Shown here: positions 47,032 to 55,809 of the stretch, in pieces
Layout: every line of letters begins with the position of its first letter
Position numbering within the stretch: the stretch's first letter is position 1
From: Gloeocapsa sp. PCC 7428
GTDB lineage: Bacteria > Cyanobacteriota > Cyanobacteriia > Cyanobacteriales > Chroococcidiopsidaceae
Assembly (NCBI RefSeq): GCF_000317555.1
Contig: NC_019745.1
Location: 1,240,001-1,304,000, forward strand
Direction of reading: 5' to 3'
DNA length: 64,000 nucleotides
Notes under the pieces: generated by a model
Databases searched by the model: none
The model's input: only the letters and a program-made list of their open reading frames with translations
What the model was told of the DNA's origin: nothing
Program-made: the position numbers and the translations under genes

Positions 47032-47355
47032 TTATTCAGCAAACATCTCAGCTAAAGTACTAAGAACTACGTGTTGTGCTTCTAAACTAATCTGCCCTAA
47101 ATGTTTGACCAAGCGAGTTTTGTCAACAGTACGAATTTGATCGAGGACAATCTGTCCATCTTTGCCTTGAAATTGACAAACTACACGTGTTGGATAAGAT
47201 TGACCTTTTGTTGTCATCGGAGCAACAATAACAGTTGCAATATGCTTATTCATCTCGTTTGGCGATATGACTAAACAAGGTCTTGTTTTTTGAATTTCAC
47301 TACCAATAGTAGGGTCAAGATTGACGAGGAAAACATCAAAACGCCTAACTACCAT
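47032..47355 (-). CDS. mazF: MazF-type mRNA interferase toxin
   Basis: PemK/MazF toxins cut single-stranded mRNA at short sequences. The protein (about 107 residues) shows VFLVNLDPTIGSEIQKTRPCLVIS, IATVIVAPMTTKG and a C-terminal DKTRLVKHLGQIS, as in active members. ATG 47355, or GTG 47361; either start overlaps the end of mazE, which implies translational coupling. Confidence 0.9.
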   Translation of the reverse strand: MVVRRFDVFLVNLDPTIGSEIQKTRPCLVISPNEMNKHIATVIVAPMTTKGQSYPTRVVCQFQGKDGQIVLDQIRTVDKTRLVKHLGQISLEAQHVVLSTLAEMFAE

Positions 47356-47609
47356 TCCCACTCAGCTTGATCCCACAGAGTCGTACTCACATCGTCTAAC
47401 AAAGTATCATCTTTCTGTTCTGCCATTGCTGCAAACGCCTCGTCCCACCCTATACGCGATCGCGATGCTGAACGAATTACCAAATGATCGTTCTCAAGTT
47501 CGATTTCAACATCTGTGGAAATCCCACTTTGTTCTAGCAGCGTTTTGGGAATGCGAATTCCTTGAGAGTTACCAATTCTCACTATACGAGTTTTGATACT
47601 TGTACCCAT
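47349..47609 (-). CDS. mazE: MazE-type antitoxin (AbrB fold)
   Basis: The 86-residue protein has an N-terminal SpoVT/AbrB swapped-hairpin DNA-binding domain (IVRIGNSQGIRIPKTLLEQS, EIELENDHLVIR) and an acidic C-terminal tail that would wrap the MazF toxin. It precedes and overlaps mazF, the canonical order, and the pair should be autoregulated. Confidence 0.9.
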   Translation of the reverse strand: MGTSIKTRIVRIGNSQGIRIPKTLLEQSGISTDVEIELENDHLVIRSASRSRIGWDEAFAAMAEQKDDTLLDDVSTTLWDQAEWEW

Positions 47610-47762
47610 AACAGTCTTTTTGAAGTAATTACATTGTATCTACATAATAACTTACAGTTACGAAATTGCAAAATATTGCAAAAATGATGGTCTTAGTACA
47701 AGTCAAACCAACTCTCATGTATCGTTGGGTAAAGATAGTTATGTATCAATGCTCCTCAACTC

Positions 47763-48968
47763 ATGACATCAGTGACCCCCCAAGCCAAGCATAAAAAAGC
47801 TAAAGCCCTAAAATCATCGAGTCGTCGCCCTGCAAAGGAACTTTGTAGCGAATGCGGGTTATGCGATACATATTATATTCACTATGTCAAGGAGGCGTGT
47901 GCATTTCTTAATCAACAAATTGCGGAATTGGAAACGCGATCGCACACTCGCGCACGCAATCTCGATAATTCTGATGAATTGTACTTCGGCGTTCATCAAG
48001 ACATGATGGCGGCGCGCAAAACTGAACCGATTCTAGGGGCGCAATGGACAGGAATTGTCAGTTCTATTGCAATTGCAATGCTCAATCGCGGTGTCGTTGA
48101 AGGTGTCGTCTGCGTGCAAAATACCAAAGAAGATCGCTTTCAACCGATGCCGATTATTGCGCGTACTCCAGAGGAGATTTTAGCAGCGCGGGTGAATAAA
48201 CCAACTCTATCGCCGAATCTTTCGATTTTAGAACAAGTAGAACAGTCAGGAATGAAGCGGTTGTTAGTTATTGGTGTGGGATGTCAAATTCAAGCTTTGC
48301 GGGCTGTAGAGAAGCAACTAGGCTTAGAAAAGCTGTATGTGTTGGGAACTCCTTGTGTCGATAATGTCACGCGCGCTGGGTTACAGAAATTTTTGGAAAC
48401 GACGAGTCGTTCTCCTGATACTGTCGTGCATTATGAATTTATGCAGGATTTTCGCGTACACTTCAAGCATGAAGATGGTTCAGAAGAAACAGTACCTTTT
48501 TTTGGTTTAAAGACAAATCAACTAAAAGATGTTTTTGCACCCTCGTGCATGAGTTGCTTTGACTATGTAAATTCGCTTGCTGATCTTGTTGTCGGTTATA
48601 TGGGTGCGCCGTTTGGTTGGCAATGGATTGTGGTACGTAACGATCGCGGACAAGAAATGCTAGATTTAGTGCAAGATCAGCTGGAAACGCAACCTGTAAT
48701 GTCGAAAGGCGATCGCACCGCCGCAGTCCAACAAAGTATCCCCGCCTACGACAAAGGCGTGACACTACCGATGTGGGCTGCCAAACTTATGGGTGTTGTT
48801 ATAGAAAAAATTGGTCCTAAAGGTTTGGAATACGCACGATTTTCGATTGATTCGCACTTTACGCGCAATTATCTCTACGTCAAGCGTCATTATCCTGAAA
48901 AATTAGCCGCACACGTGCCAGAATTTGCCAAGCGAATTGTCAATCAGTACAAGTTACCATCACAGTAA
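47763..48968 (+). CDS. bciB: 8-vinyl reductase BciB (F420-hydrogenase beta-subunit family)
   Basis: The ferredoxin-dependent Slr1923-type enzyme reduces the 8-vinyl group of (proto)chlorophyllide in chlorophyll synthesis. The 401-residue protein has an N-terminal cysteine motif CSECGLCDTYY, further Fe-S cysteines (GVGCQIQALRAV, GTPCVDNVTRAG, PSCMSCFDY) and the FrhB-type flavin domain. The related 7-hydroxymethyl chlorophyll a reductase shares this architecture, so specificity is inferred from the cyanobacterial context. Its end overlaps that of eboF by 9 bp, convergent. Confidence 0.85.
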   Translation: MTSVTPQAKHKKAKALKSSSRRPAKELCSECGLCDTYYIHYVKEACAFLNQQIAELETRSHTRARNLDNSDELYFGVHQDMMAARKTEPILGAQWTGIVSSIAIAMLNRGVVEGVVCVQNTKEDRFQPMPIIARTPEEILAARVNKPTLSPNLSILEQVEQSGMKRLLVIGVGCQIQALRAVEKQLGLEKLYVLGTPCVDNVTRAGLQKFLETTSRSPDTVVHYEFMQDFRVHFKHEDGSEETVPFFGLKTNQLKDVFAPSCMSCFDYVNSLADLVVGYMGAPFGWQWIVVRNDRGQEMLDLVQDQLETQPVMSKGDRTAAVQQSIPAYDKGVTLPMWAAKLMGVVIEKIGPKGLEYARFSIDSHFTRNYLYVKRHYPEKLAAHVPEFAKRIVNQYKLPSQ

Positions 48969-50321
48969 GTGCGACAGAATAACATCATAGACATCAGTTG
49001 CGTCTAATGTCGATCCTGGAAGCGAATTGTGCGTTATTAATAGCGGTGCATCATCTGTAGAAGCGGGAATTCGTCCGTGCGAACCTTTGACTAAAGAAGC
49101 ATCTAAAGGAATAATATCCATCAAGGTACGAAATCCAAGTTGCTTTTGTAGCAAGATTTTTGCGACTTTTAGTTGTTGCCATTGAATCGTCGGATCGATA
49201 AATAATTCTACAGGATCGTAACCTGGCTTGCGGTGAATATCGACAGTACGAGCAAAATCGGGTGCTTTGTTGTCATCGAGCCAATAGTAATAAGTAAACC
49301 ACGCATCAAGGGCAGCAACGGCAACTAATTCACCGGAACGTGGATGATTTAAATGATACCCTGCTTTACCTTCTTCACCTAAAACGAAATCAACTCCTGG
49401 TACTTGTTCGATCAGTTGTTGTATTTCTGCTATTTTATTGCGATCGCTTATATAAATATGTGCAATTTGGTGATCTGCAACAGCAAAAGCTGTACTTGCG
49501 CCTGGATCTAAAAGTTCTCTTCCAAGTTCTTCCCTGACTGTCAAATAACCATGTTCGCGTAAAACTCGATTTAAGGAAACGGCGCGGTTCACACGAGTAA
49601 TGCCGTATTCTGAAAAAACGATGACTTTGGCAGAACGCGATTCGTAGAATTGAATTAAGTCTTGACATACAGCGTCTATTTCTTGCAAGTCACGCGCGAT
49701 CGCACTTATCTCAGTTCCTACCCTTTGTAAGCAGTAATCTAAGTGTGGTAGATAGATGAGAGTTAGCGTCGGCGAAGACATTTCTTCGATAGCGATCGCG
49801 GCTTGTGCGATCCACTGCGTCGAACGTATAGTTGTTTTTGGTCCCCAAAATTCAAATAAGGGAAAAGTCCCTAAACGTTCTTGCAACTTAAATCTTAATT
49901 CCCCAGGCTGCGTATAAATATCAGGAATCTTTCTACCATCTGCGGGATACATCGGGCGCGGCGTGACCGAAATATCAACCGAGGAGTACATATTGTACCA
50001 CCAAAAGAGATTCGCGCAGGTGAAACTAGAGTCTATATCGCGTGCTGCTTCCCAAATCTTCTGGGCTTGAACTAACTTATTCGACTGTCGCCAAAATTTT
50101 ACCTCACACTCATCTCGAAAGTACCAGCCATTCGCAACGACGCCGTGATCTTGAGGATACTTACCAGTTAAATAACTTGCTTGTACCGAACACGTCACCG
50201 CCGGTAATACTGGATTAATAGAGGCTATTTGTTTTGATGCTGCCCATTTTGATAAGAATGACGTGTGTCGTAATAAACTGGACGTTAATCCGACGACATT
50301 GAGAACTACGGTTTTGTGCAT
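48960..50321 (-). CDS. eboF: EboF-like alkaline phosphatase superfamily protein
   Basis: The product (about 454 codons) belongs to the nucleotide pyrophosphatase/phosphodiesterase group of the alkaline phosphatase superfamily: N-terminal VVLNVVGLTSSLL, PAVTCSVQASYLTGKYPQDHGVVANGW with the nucleophile Thr/Ser region, and the metal ligands in VFSEYGIT and VKGSHGR. It is the last gene of the ebo operon. I use the ATG at 50321; a TTG lies four codons upstream. The operon position gives the Ebo assignment. Confidence 0.85.
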   Translation of the reverse strand: MHKTVVLNVVGLTSSLLRHTSFLSKWAASKQIASINPVLPAVTCSVQASYLTGKYPQDHGVVANGWYFRDECEVKFWRQSNKLVQAQKIWEAARDIDSSFTCANLFWWYNMYSSVDISVTPRPMYPADGRKIPDIYTQPGELRFKLQERLGTFPLFEFWGPKTTIRSTQWIAQAAIAIEEMSSPTLTLIYLPHLDYCLQRVGTEISAIARDLQEIDAVCQDLIQFYESRSAKVIVFSEYGITRVNRAVSLNRVLREHGYLTVREELGRELLDPGASTAFAVADHQIAHIYISDRNKIAEIQQLIEQVPGVDFVLGEEGKAGYHLNHPRSGELVAVAALDAWFTYYYWLDDNKAPDFARTVDIHRKPGYDPVELFIDPTIQWQQLKVAKILLQKQLGFRTLMDIIPLDASLVKGSHGRIPASTDDAPLLITHNSLPGSTLDATDVYDVILSHLL

Positions 50322-50363
50322 AGGGTTCAACAAATTCTCTCATATTAACGTTTGTGGCTGATT

Positions 50364-50453
50364 CGGTTGAAACCGCATCTACAAAGGCAAAACCTATTTT
50401 GTAGTTAGTCCACGCAGGTGGACTTAGTATGTTAAGCGGTGACTTCAGTCGCC
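50364..50453. repeat. composite hairpin repeat, copy 7 (overlaps eboE 3' end)
   Basis: CGGTTGAAACCG (50364-50375), AGTCCACGCAGGTGGACT (50407-50424) and GGTGACTTCAGTCGCC (50438-50453). The last arm lies inside eboE and encodes its C-terminal residues. Confidence 0.8.
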
Positions 50454-51649
50454 AAATGTTGCAATACCCATTCGTATTCCCGCTGAATTGAGGCGAGTAA
50501 ATCGAGTTTCATTGCTGGTGGTAGTACATCCCAGGTGTAAGTTTCAATTTCTAGATGGTGACATTGTTGTTTCCCTAACAAATTAAGAACCGCAACAATA
50601 TCATCTTGGGTAGATTGCAGCGTTTGGTAATCGTGAATAAAAATAGGAACGTGAAAATGCGTTCGCCACTCTTGGGCTGTCGATTGTTCTAGATGAGGTA
50701 ACGCTGTGCTTAAATCGGAATAGTGGTGTAATGTGCCATCATGCGATCGCGCGATAACTTGGTGTAGATAAGTCGATTCTGCAAAAAAACTCAATTTATC
50801 AGCAATAGCTTGGCGCTGGGTAATTTCTTCGGGTAATAAAACTCGAATTGCTGCACTAATTTGAATTTTACCAATAGAAATTCCGGCGGTTTGTAGACGT
50901 GTCAAAACTGATTTAGGTTCTTCGTACTCTACCGCAAAATGACAAGTATCATAGCAAACGCGGATGTGTTCGCGTAACAATTCTTCGGCTACAGTGTGAG
51001 AAATACCTAAAGTTTCTGCAAGATAGCTTCCGCCAATTGGTAATAGCCAAGAGTGGAAAAAATCAACGACTTCTGTTGTATTTTCAATTAATCCATCAGG
51101 TTCGGGTTCTAAATCAAGATGCAGTAATTTTCCTGTTGTCTCGCGGATGCGGATCATGTCTGCGGCGACGGCGGCTACATTGCGAGTAGCACTTTTAAAT
51201 ACATCATCTGTACTGAGTTGCGTAAACCAAGGTTTGTAAGACAAGGGTAGTGTAGAAATTCCACCATCGATACCTTCGGGTAAAAACGCTGCGAGAATTT
51301 GAGTTAAACGTAAGGTGTAGTCGAGGCGATCGCGCGATCGCCAATCGGGTGCATACACTTTGTCTTTGACAACTTGGTGATGAAATCCGCCGTAAGGAAA
51401 GCCATTCAAGGTAAAGACATATAAGTTATTTTGTTGCAACCAAGTTTGAAATTGGGCAAGATAATGACTTTCTAGTAATTCGCTTGCTGCTTTAGCAGAT
51501 AACCGCAAACCAATACCAAAGGATTTATTGGGTGCTAGCCTAGCTTTAAGTTCAGGAATATATTTCTCTAAATTCGCAAACACATCCTGCCACGATTCCC
51601 CAGGATGAACATTTGTGCAATACGTTAGGTGAATATTTTCCAGCTGCAT
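50432..51649 (-). CDS. eboE: metabolite traffic protein EboE
   Basis: The 405-residue TIM-barrel (xylose-isomerase-like) protein begins IHLTYCTNVHPGESWQDVFANLE, the signature of EboE. Metal-binding-type residues appear in LHLDLEPEPDGLIE and VCYDTCHFAVEYEEP. In scytonemin producers the ebo genes are needed to deliver the pigment monomer to the periplasm. ATG at 51649, with AGGA upstream. The last residues (ATEVTA) and the stop codon come from a hairpin repeat. Confidence 0.9.
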   Translation of the reverse strand: MQLENIHLTYCTNVHPGESWQDVFANLEKYIPELKARLAPNKSFGIGLRLSAKAASELLESHYLAQFQTWLQQNNLYVFTLNGFPYGGFHHQVVKDKVYAPDWRSRDRLDYTLRLTQILAAFLPEGIDGGISTLPLSYKPWFTQLSTDDVFKSATRNVAAVAADMIRIRETTGKLLHLDLEPEPDGLIENTTEVVDFFHSWLLPIGGSYLAETLGISHTVAEELLREHIRVCYDTCHFAVEYEEPKSVLTRLQTAGISIGKIQISAAIRVLLPEEITQRQAIADKLSFFAESTYLHQVIARSHDGTLHHYSDLSTALPHLEQSTAQEWRTHFHVPIFIHDYQTLQSTQDDIVAVLNLLGKQQCHHLEIETYTWDVLPPAMKLDLLASIQREYEWVLQHLATEVTA

Positions 51650-51686
51650 TTTCCTGATATGTAATTGTAGTGCTTAATGATTAACA

Positions 51687-51776
51687 GCGGTTGAAACCGC
51701 AGCGACACAAACGAAACCTTGATATCATTAGTCCACGCAGGTGGACTTTGTTTATGTAGCGGTGAATTTATTCGCC
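51687..51776. repeat. composite hairpin repeat, copy 8 (overlaps eboD 3' end)
   Basis: GCGGTTGAAACCGC (51687-51700), AGTCCACGCAGGTGGACT (51730-51747) and GGTGAATTTATTCGCC (51761-51776). This is the best example of the three-part element; its right arm supplies the eboD stop codon. Confidence 0.85.
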
Positions 51777-52970
51777 AAGCTGATTGTGATGTTGCAATAG
51801 CGCGATCGCACGTTCATACACCAATAAATCGACGTGATGCACCTCAACGCCTTTACCAATTTTTTCTAGCAGCATCAGCGTTAATTCTCCTCCCAAGTGT
51901 TCTTGAAACTCCCGCAATCCTCGGAAAAGATAATCAGGATGTTCAAGTTGATGCAATTGTGCGACTAATTCCGGTACGTATAAACTAAACCCCAACGCTT
52001 GCAGTGTATTTAAAATCTGCTGCCAATCTGATTTTGCGAGTAATCCAATTAAATAAGAATAGGTGCTATCCAACGCAATTCCGATCGCAACAGCTTCGCC
52101 GTGACGTAGGTTGTAATTCGTCAACTGTTCGAGTTTATGCGCCGCCCAATGTCCAAAATCTAAAGGGCGTGAGGAACCTTTTTCAAACGGATCGCCACTT
52201 GTGGTAATGTGTTCTAAGTGTAATTGAGCGCAGCGATAAATTAACTCTTGCATCGCCTGCATATCGCGTTGTACTAATGCAGGTGCGTGTCTTGTAATGA
52301 AATCGAAAAAATCTGCATCCTTAATCAGTGCAACTTTCACCGCTTCAGCGATTCCAGAACGCCAGTTGCGGTCATCAAGCGTTGTGAGAAAATCAAGATC
52401 GTTTAATACTGCGTATGGTGGTGCAAAAGTTCCTAAAAAATTCTTCTTCCCAAATGCATTGATGCCATTTTTAACGCCAACGCCCGAATCATTTTGCGCT
52501 AATACTGTTGTGGGAACGCGAATTAAGCGAATTCCTCGATGTGCAGTTGCTGCTGCATATCCTGCCATATCTAATACTGCACCGCCACCAATGGCTAATA
52601 TATACGAATGCCGACACAATCCAGCACGATCAATAATATGGTGAAGTTGTTCGACTAATTGAGGATCATTCTTCGCTGCTTCGCCACCAGGTACGATCGC
52701 TGGTTGCTGAACAAATATCAATGCATCGCGATAAAACTCAGCATAGGCGGCTAAGTTATCTAATAGTGCGGGTTGATGAGGCATCAAACCCGCGTCAACT
52801 ACCGCCAACACTTTTTTTGGGCTATCTCCCGCAGCGGTAAGAACTTGCGCGAGGAGAGGATTATTTAACTCAAACAGCCCTCTCGTGAAGTGAACATCGT
52901 AATTAAATGTCACAGGGACACATTGCTTGAGCGAACGCACATTAGATGCACTTTTAATCCCAATCGTCAT
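51768..52970 (-). CDS. eboD: EboD, 3-dehydroquinate synthase-like sugar phosphate cyclase
   Basis: A 400-residue member of the DHQS-like superfamily, with the NAD-binding LAIGGGAVLDMAGYAAAT, the TTVLAQNDSGVGVKNG loop and the metal ligands around FDFGHWAAHKLEQLTNYNLRHGEAV. In ebo clusters it is thought to make a cyclic product from a sugar phosphate; the substrate is unproven. I use the ATG at 52970 over an in-frame TTG at 52997. It starts 13 bp after eboC. Confidence 0.9.
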   Translation of the reverse strand: MTIGIKSASNVRSLKQCVPVTFNYDVHFTRGLFELNNPLLAQVLTAAGDSPKKVLAVVDAGLMPHQPALLDNLAAYAEFYRDALIFVQQPAIVPGGEAAKNDPQLVEQLHHIIDRAGLCRHSYILAIGGGAVLDMAGYAAATAHRGIRLIRVPTTVLAQNDSGVGVKNGINAFGKKNFLGTFAPPYAVLNDLDFLTTLDDRNWRSGIAEAVKVALIKDADFFDFITRHAPALVQRDMQAMQELIYRCAQLHLEHITTSGDPFEKGSSRPLDFGHWAAHKLEQLTNYNLRHGEAVAIGIALDSTYSYLIGLLAKSDWQQILNTLQALGFSLYVPELVAQLHQLEHPDYLFRGLREFQEHLGGELTLMLLEKIGKGVEVHHVDLLVYERAIALLQHHNQLGE

Positions 52971-52983
52971 AATTATTATTAAA

Positions 52984-53880
52984 TTACGTAACAGCAAAAA
53001 TTCGAGCTAAACTCAATGAAATAGGCAGTAGACCGAGAACTAGCAAACCATAAGGTAAACCTGCAAAACCTGCGGCGATCGCTGCATCTAAAATAATCAG
53101 CGACAACACACCTGCTTTAACAGCGGTACGAATGTTTTCTGGAGTTGCTTCGCGCCAAGCTTGCAAAAAAGCAGGAACAACACGCCAAGCAAATAAGGCA
53201 ACAAAAGGTAATGCAGCAAGCATTTGATATTCTGGCAATAGCCCTAGCGTGAAGACTCCACTAATAACTCCTGCAATCAGTACCAATGCAGTCATTCCAG
53301 TACTATTATTTCCTCCGCGAACTTCGCCTTGGCTAATCAGGGTAATTGCAGCGATATAAGCAATTGGAATTCCTGCTAAAAACCACAGGTGTTCTACCAT
53401 CGCCGGAACCGCACTCACACCGAGTAGCAGATTACCACCGCGACAGATTCCCATATTAATAGGACCAAAAATGGTATGGTGTTTGCTAAACGCATCGTAG
53501 ACAATCGCTGCCAAAGCAACCGTAGTAGCAATCACAAGGCTTGTAACTGAAACTTGGGTAGCGGCGACAATACCAAGAACTAAAAGAAGAGTTCCTAAAG
53601 CGATCGCATTTTGTTTAGCAATCATACCACTAGGTATCGGTCGCTCTGGGCGTTCTTGCGCGTCTAACTCGGCATCAAAGACATCATTAAAAACAACACC
53701 ACCGCCGTACAAACCACTGGTTGCAAGTAATAGCCAGACTAATGACATATCTACTTGTTGCCATAATCCTGAACCGGATGCCGCAAAACCAACTAAAATA
53801 TCTGCCCAAGCTGTAACAATATTCGCAGGGCGCATAAGTTGCAAATAAGCCCTTGTTTGGCTTTTCGCTGCTTGCAACAT
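52984..53880 (-). CDS. eboC: EboC, UbiA-like prenyltransferase
   Basis: The 298-residue membrane protein has about eight helices and the Asp-rich UbiA motifs NDVFDAELDAQERPERPIPSG and, in the second half, YDAFSKHH. It should attach a prenyl group to an acceptor at the membrane. The ATG at 53880 follows GAGAGAC; the TTG five codons upstream is less likely. The ebo operon context gives the name. Confidence 0.9.
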   Translation of the reverse strand: MLQAAKSQTRAYLQLMRPANIVTAWADILVGFAASGSGLWQQVDMSLVWLLLATSGLYGGGVVFNDVFDAELDAQERPERPIPSGMIAKQNAIALGTLLLVLGIVAATQVSVTSLVIATTVALAAIVYDAFSKHHTIFGPINMGICRGGNLLLGVSAVPAMVEHLWFLAGIPIAYIAAITLISQGEVRGGNNSTGMTALVLIAGVISGVFTLGLLPEYQMLAALPFVALFAWRVVPAFLQAWREATPENIRTAVKAGVLSLIILDAAIAAGFAGLPYGLLVLGLLPISLSLARIFAVT

Positions 53881-53896
53881 TGGTGTCTCTCTCAAT

Positions 53897-53927
53897 ACTA
53901 ATGGGTAATTGGTAATTGGTATTACCT
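53897..53927. repeat. short tandem repeat between eboB and eboC
   Basis: GGTAATT units repeat after TAATGGG. Related sequence (TAATGGGTAATGG) also lies between eboA and eboB near 54874-54890, so the ebo operon intergenic spaces carry the same class of repeat. Confidence 0.6.
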
Positions 53928-53949
53928 GATACTGAAAAATAATGAACTC

Positions 53950-54855
53950 TTACTCAATCAAGATCTGATCGCGGCTAGCTTCAACAACGGGTGTTTGTCC
54001 GCGTAAGACTGAGTTACCGTAATAAAGTTCGCGTTGGTCGATTGTCGATGTTAGCCAATCACTTTCACTGAATTGATGACTTTGGCTGTATGCTGCTAGG
54101 GCATTTTCGTAACATACTGCCTTAACGTGTGCTTCAGGAATTCCGCGTTCTAGCATCAATTGTGCGGTTTTTGGGACAGCTAATGGATCGCTGACGCCCC
54201 AATCCGCGCTACTATCAACAATAATGCGATCGCATCCGTACTGACGAACAATTTCAACCATCCGCGCATTACCCATTTTGGTGTGTGGGTAAATTGTAAA
54301 CGCTGCCCAAAATCCCCGTGCTAATACTTCTTCTACAGTTTCTTCGTTGTTATGGTCAATAATCACTCGTGAAGGTGCTAAACCATATTCAATACAGCGA
54401 TCCATACTTTGACTAGCGCCAGCTTTTTTGTTGCGATGTGGCGTATGAATCAACACCAACATATCGAGTTCTTGCGCGAGTTCGAGTTGTTGGCAAAAGT
54501 ATTTATCTTCTGCTGGTGTCATATCGTCATACCCAATTTCACCAATCGCCACGACTCCTTCTTTACACGCGTACAGTGGCAATAGTTCCATCACTGCTGC
54601 GGCTAAAGCTTCGTTGTTTGCTTCTTTTGGGTTTAAGCCAATCGTACAATAGTGCTGAATCCCAAATTGACTGGCGCGAAAGCGTTCCCAACCAATTAAA
54701 CTACTGAAGTAATCTTTAAACGATCCGGAACTAGTACGCGGTTGCCCTAGCCAAAACGACGGTTCAATGACAGCGACAACACCATACTCGCGCATCACCA
54801 TGTAATCGTAGGTTGTCCGCGAAACCATGTGGATATGAGGGTCAATGAACATCAT
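53950..54855 (-). CDS. eboB: EboB, TatD-family metal-dependent hydrolase
   Basis: A 302-residue amidohydrolase of the TatD type: FIDPHIHMVSRTT with the first metal histidines, AIGEIGYDDMT with Glu, LIHTPHRNKKAG and the final IVDSSADWGVSD. The metal site looks complete. The start is the ATG at 54855 (tandem ATG) rather than the TTG at 54861. It is second in the ebo operon. Confidence 0.9.
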   Translation of the reverse strand: MMFIDPHIHMVSRTTYDYMVMREYGVVAVIEPSFWLGQPRTSSGSFKDYFSSLIGWERFRASQFGIQHYCTIGLNPKEANNEALAAAVMELLPLYACKEGVVAIGEIGYDDMTPAEDKYFCQQLELAQELDMLVLIHTPHRNKKAGASQSMDRCIEYGLAPSRVIIDHNNEETVEEVLARGFWAAFTIYPHTKMGNARMVEIVRQYGCDRIIVDSSADWGVSDPLAVPKTAQLMLERGIPEAHVKAVCYENALAAYSQSHQFSESDWLTSTIDQRELYYGNSVLRGQTPVVEASRDQILIE

Positions 54856-54909
54856 AAGCAAATTGGTAGTGGCTAATGGGTAATGGATGGAAATGACTGC
54901 GGATTAGTT

Positions 54910-55809
54910 TCATGCGTCAGCGCCCAGGCGATTGCGGCTAAAGCTACTCCATGTCAAATCACCCTGCTGAATAGCTGCTTGTAAATGAGGGTAACGTGCT
55001 AGTAATTCTTTGGCTTGTGGTAGTGGAGAGTGCGCACAGGCTAAAGCTGCGGCTTCTTGTTGAACAAGATCATCCGCTTGTAACACTTTTGCCAAAGCTT
55101 GTAACTCGGTGTCGGTGTACCCTACAAATCGCCATATTTCAGGTGTGACAATCCGTTTTGCTGCCCAGCGTTCGCGCGCATAATCTAGCAACATTTTGGC
55201 TAACTCTGGGTTAGCGCGGCGATCGCTATTATGAATAAGATACAACGGACTACCCACAAACACTGCTTTGAGGATCATTTGATTCCAAGCAAGATCGTCA
55301 AAATACTCTGCTGGGTAAGGATTACGTAAAGCAACAGCATTGAATACGCTTGTCATATTACTGCGTACTCCCTCGGCGGCTCTAGCGCAATGCTTTTCTG
55401 GATGCGGCATTAAAGGTAAACTTTGATACAGCGCAATCAACTCTCTGACATCCGCAGTTGTGAAAACTTGTTCGAGTATCCAAAGATATTTCTCAACATC
55501 TGCATGAGGCAAAGACAAAACTATCCATGTTCGCCCCGCTTGATCTACACTCCAATGTTGAGGATTCCAGCCTGGGCGAATTGCTGCGGCTGCGCGTAAA
55601 TCCTGTGTTGATAAAGTTAATTGCTGCTTACCGAGATATCGAGGAACTGCACTAAACGCTGTATAAAAGAGTCGCTGCATCGCCCCTTGGCTAATCTGGT
55701 TTGTTTTTTCTTCTAGCCAAATTAATGCTTCGTGAGAAATCTGCCTAGATAAGCAGTTGTGCAGCAATTCAATTGCCTGAGCCACATCGTAGTCAGTTCT
55801 TAAGTTCAT
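54910..55809 (-). CDS. eboA: EboA domain protein
   Basis: A 299-residue soluble helical protein that heads the six-gene ebo operon. The segments RAAAAIRPGWNPQHWSVDQAGR, HPEKHCARAAEGVRSNMTSVFNAVALRNPYPAEYFDD and NRLGADA at the end fit EboA, a family without a known catalytic motif. The operon promoter should lie in the 895-bp region upstream. Confidence 0.88.
   Translation of the reverse strand: MNLRTDYDVAQAIELLHNCLSRQISHEALIWLEEKTNQISQGAMQRLFYTAFSAVPRYLGKQQLTLSTQDLRAAAAIRPGWNPQHWSVDQAGRTWIVLSLPHADVEKYLWILEQVFTTADVRELIALYQSLPLMPHPEKHCARAAEGVRSNMTSVFNAVALRNPYPAEYFDDLAWNQMILKAVFVGSPLYLIHNSDRRANPELAKMLLDYARERWAAKRIVTPEIWRFVGYTDTELQALAKVLQADDLVQQEAAALACAHSPLPQAKELLARYPHLQAAIQQGDLTWSSFSRNRLGADA

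Noticed and set aside
47615-47660. HLR1-like RpaB site (ATTACATT...CTACATAA) upstream of mazE
   Set aside because: The two half-sites are spaced by 11 bp rather than the 10 bp expected for HLR1 direct repeats, and one is degenerate.
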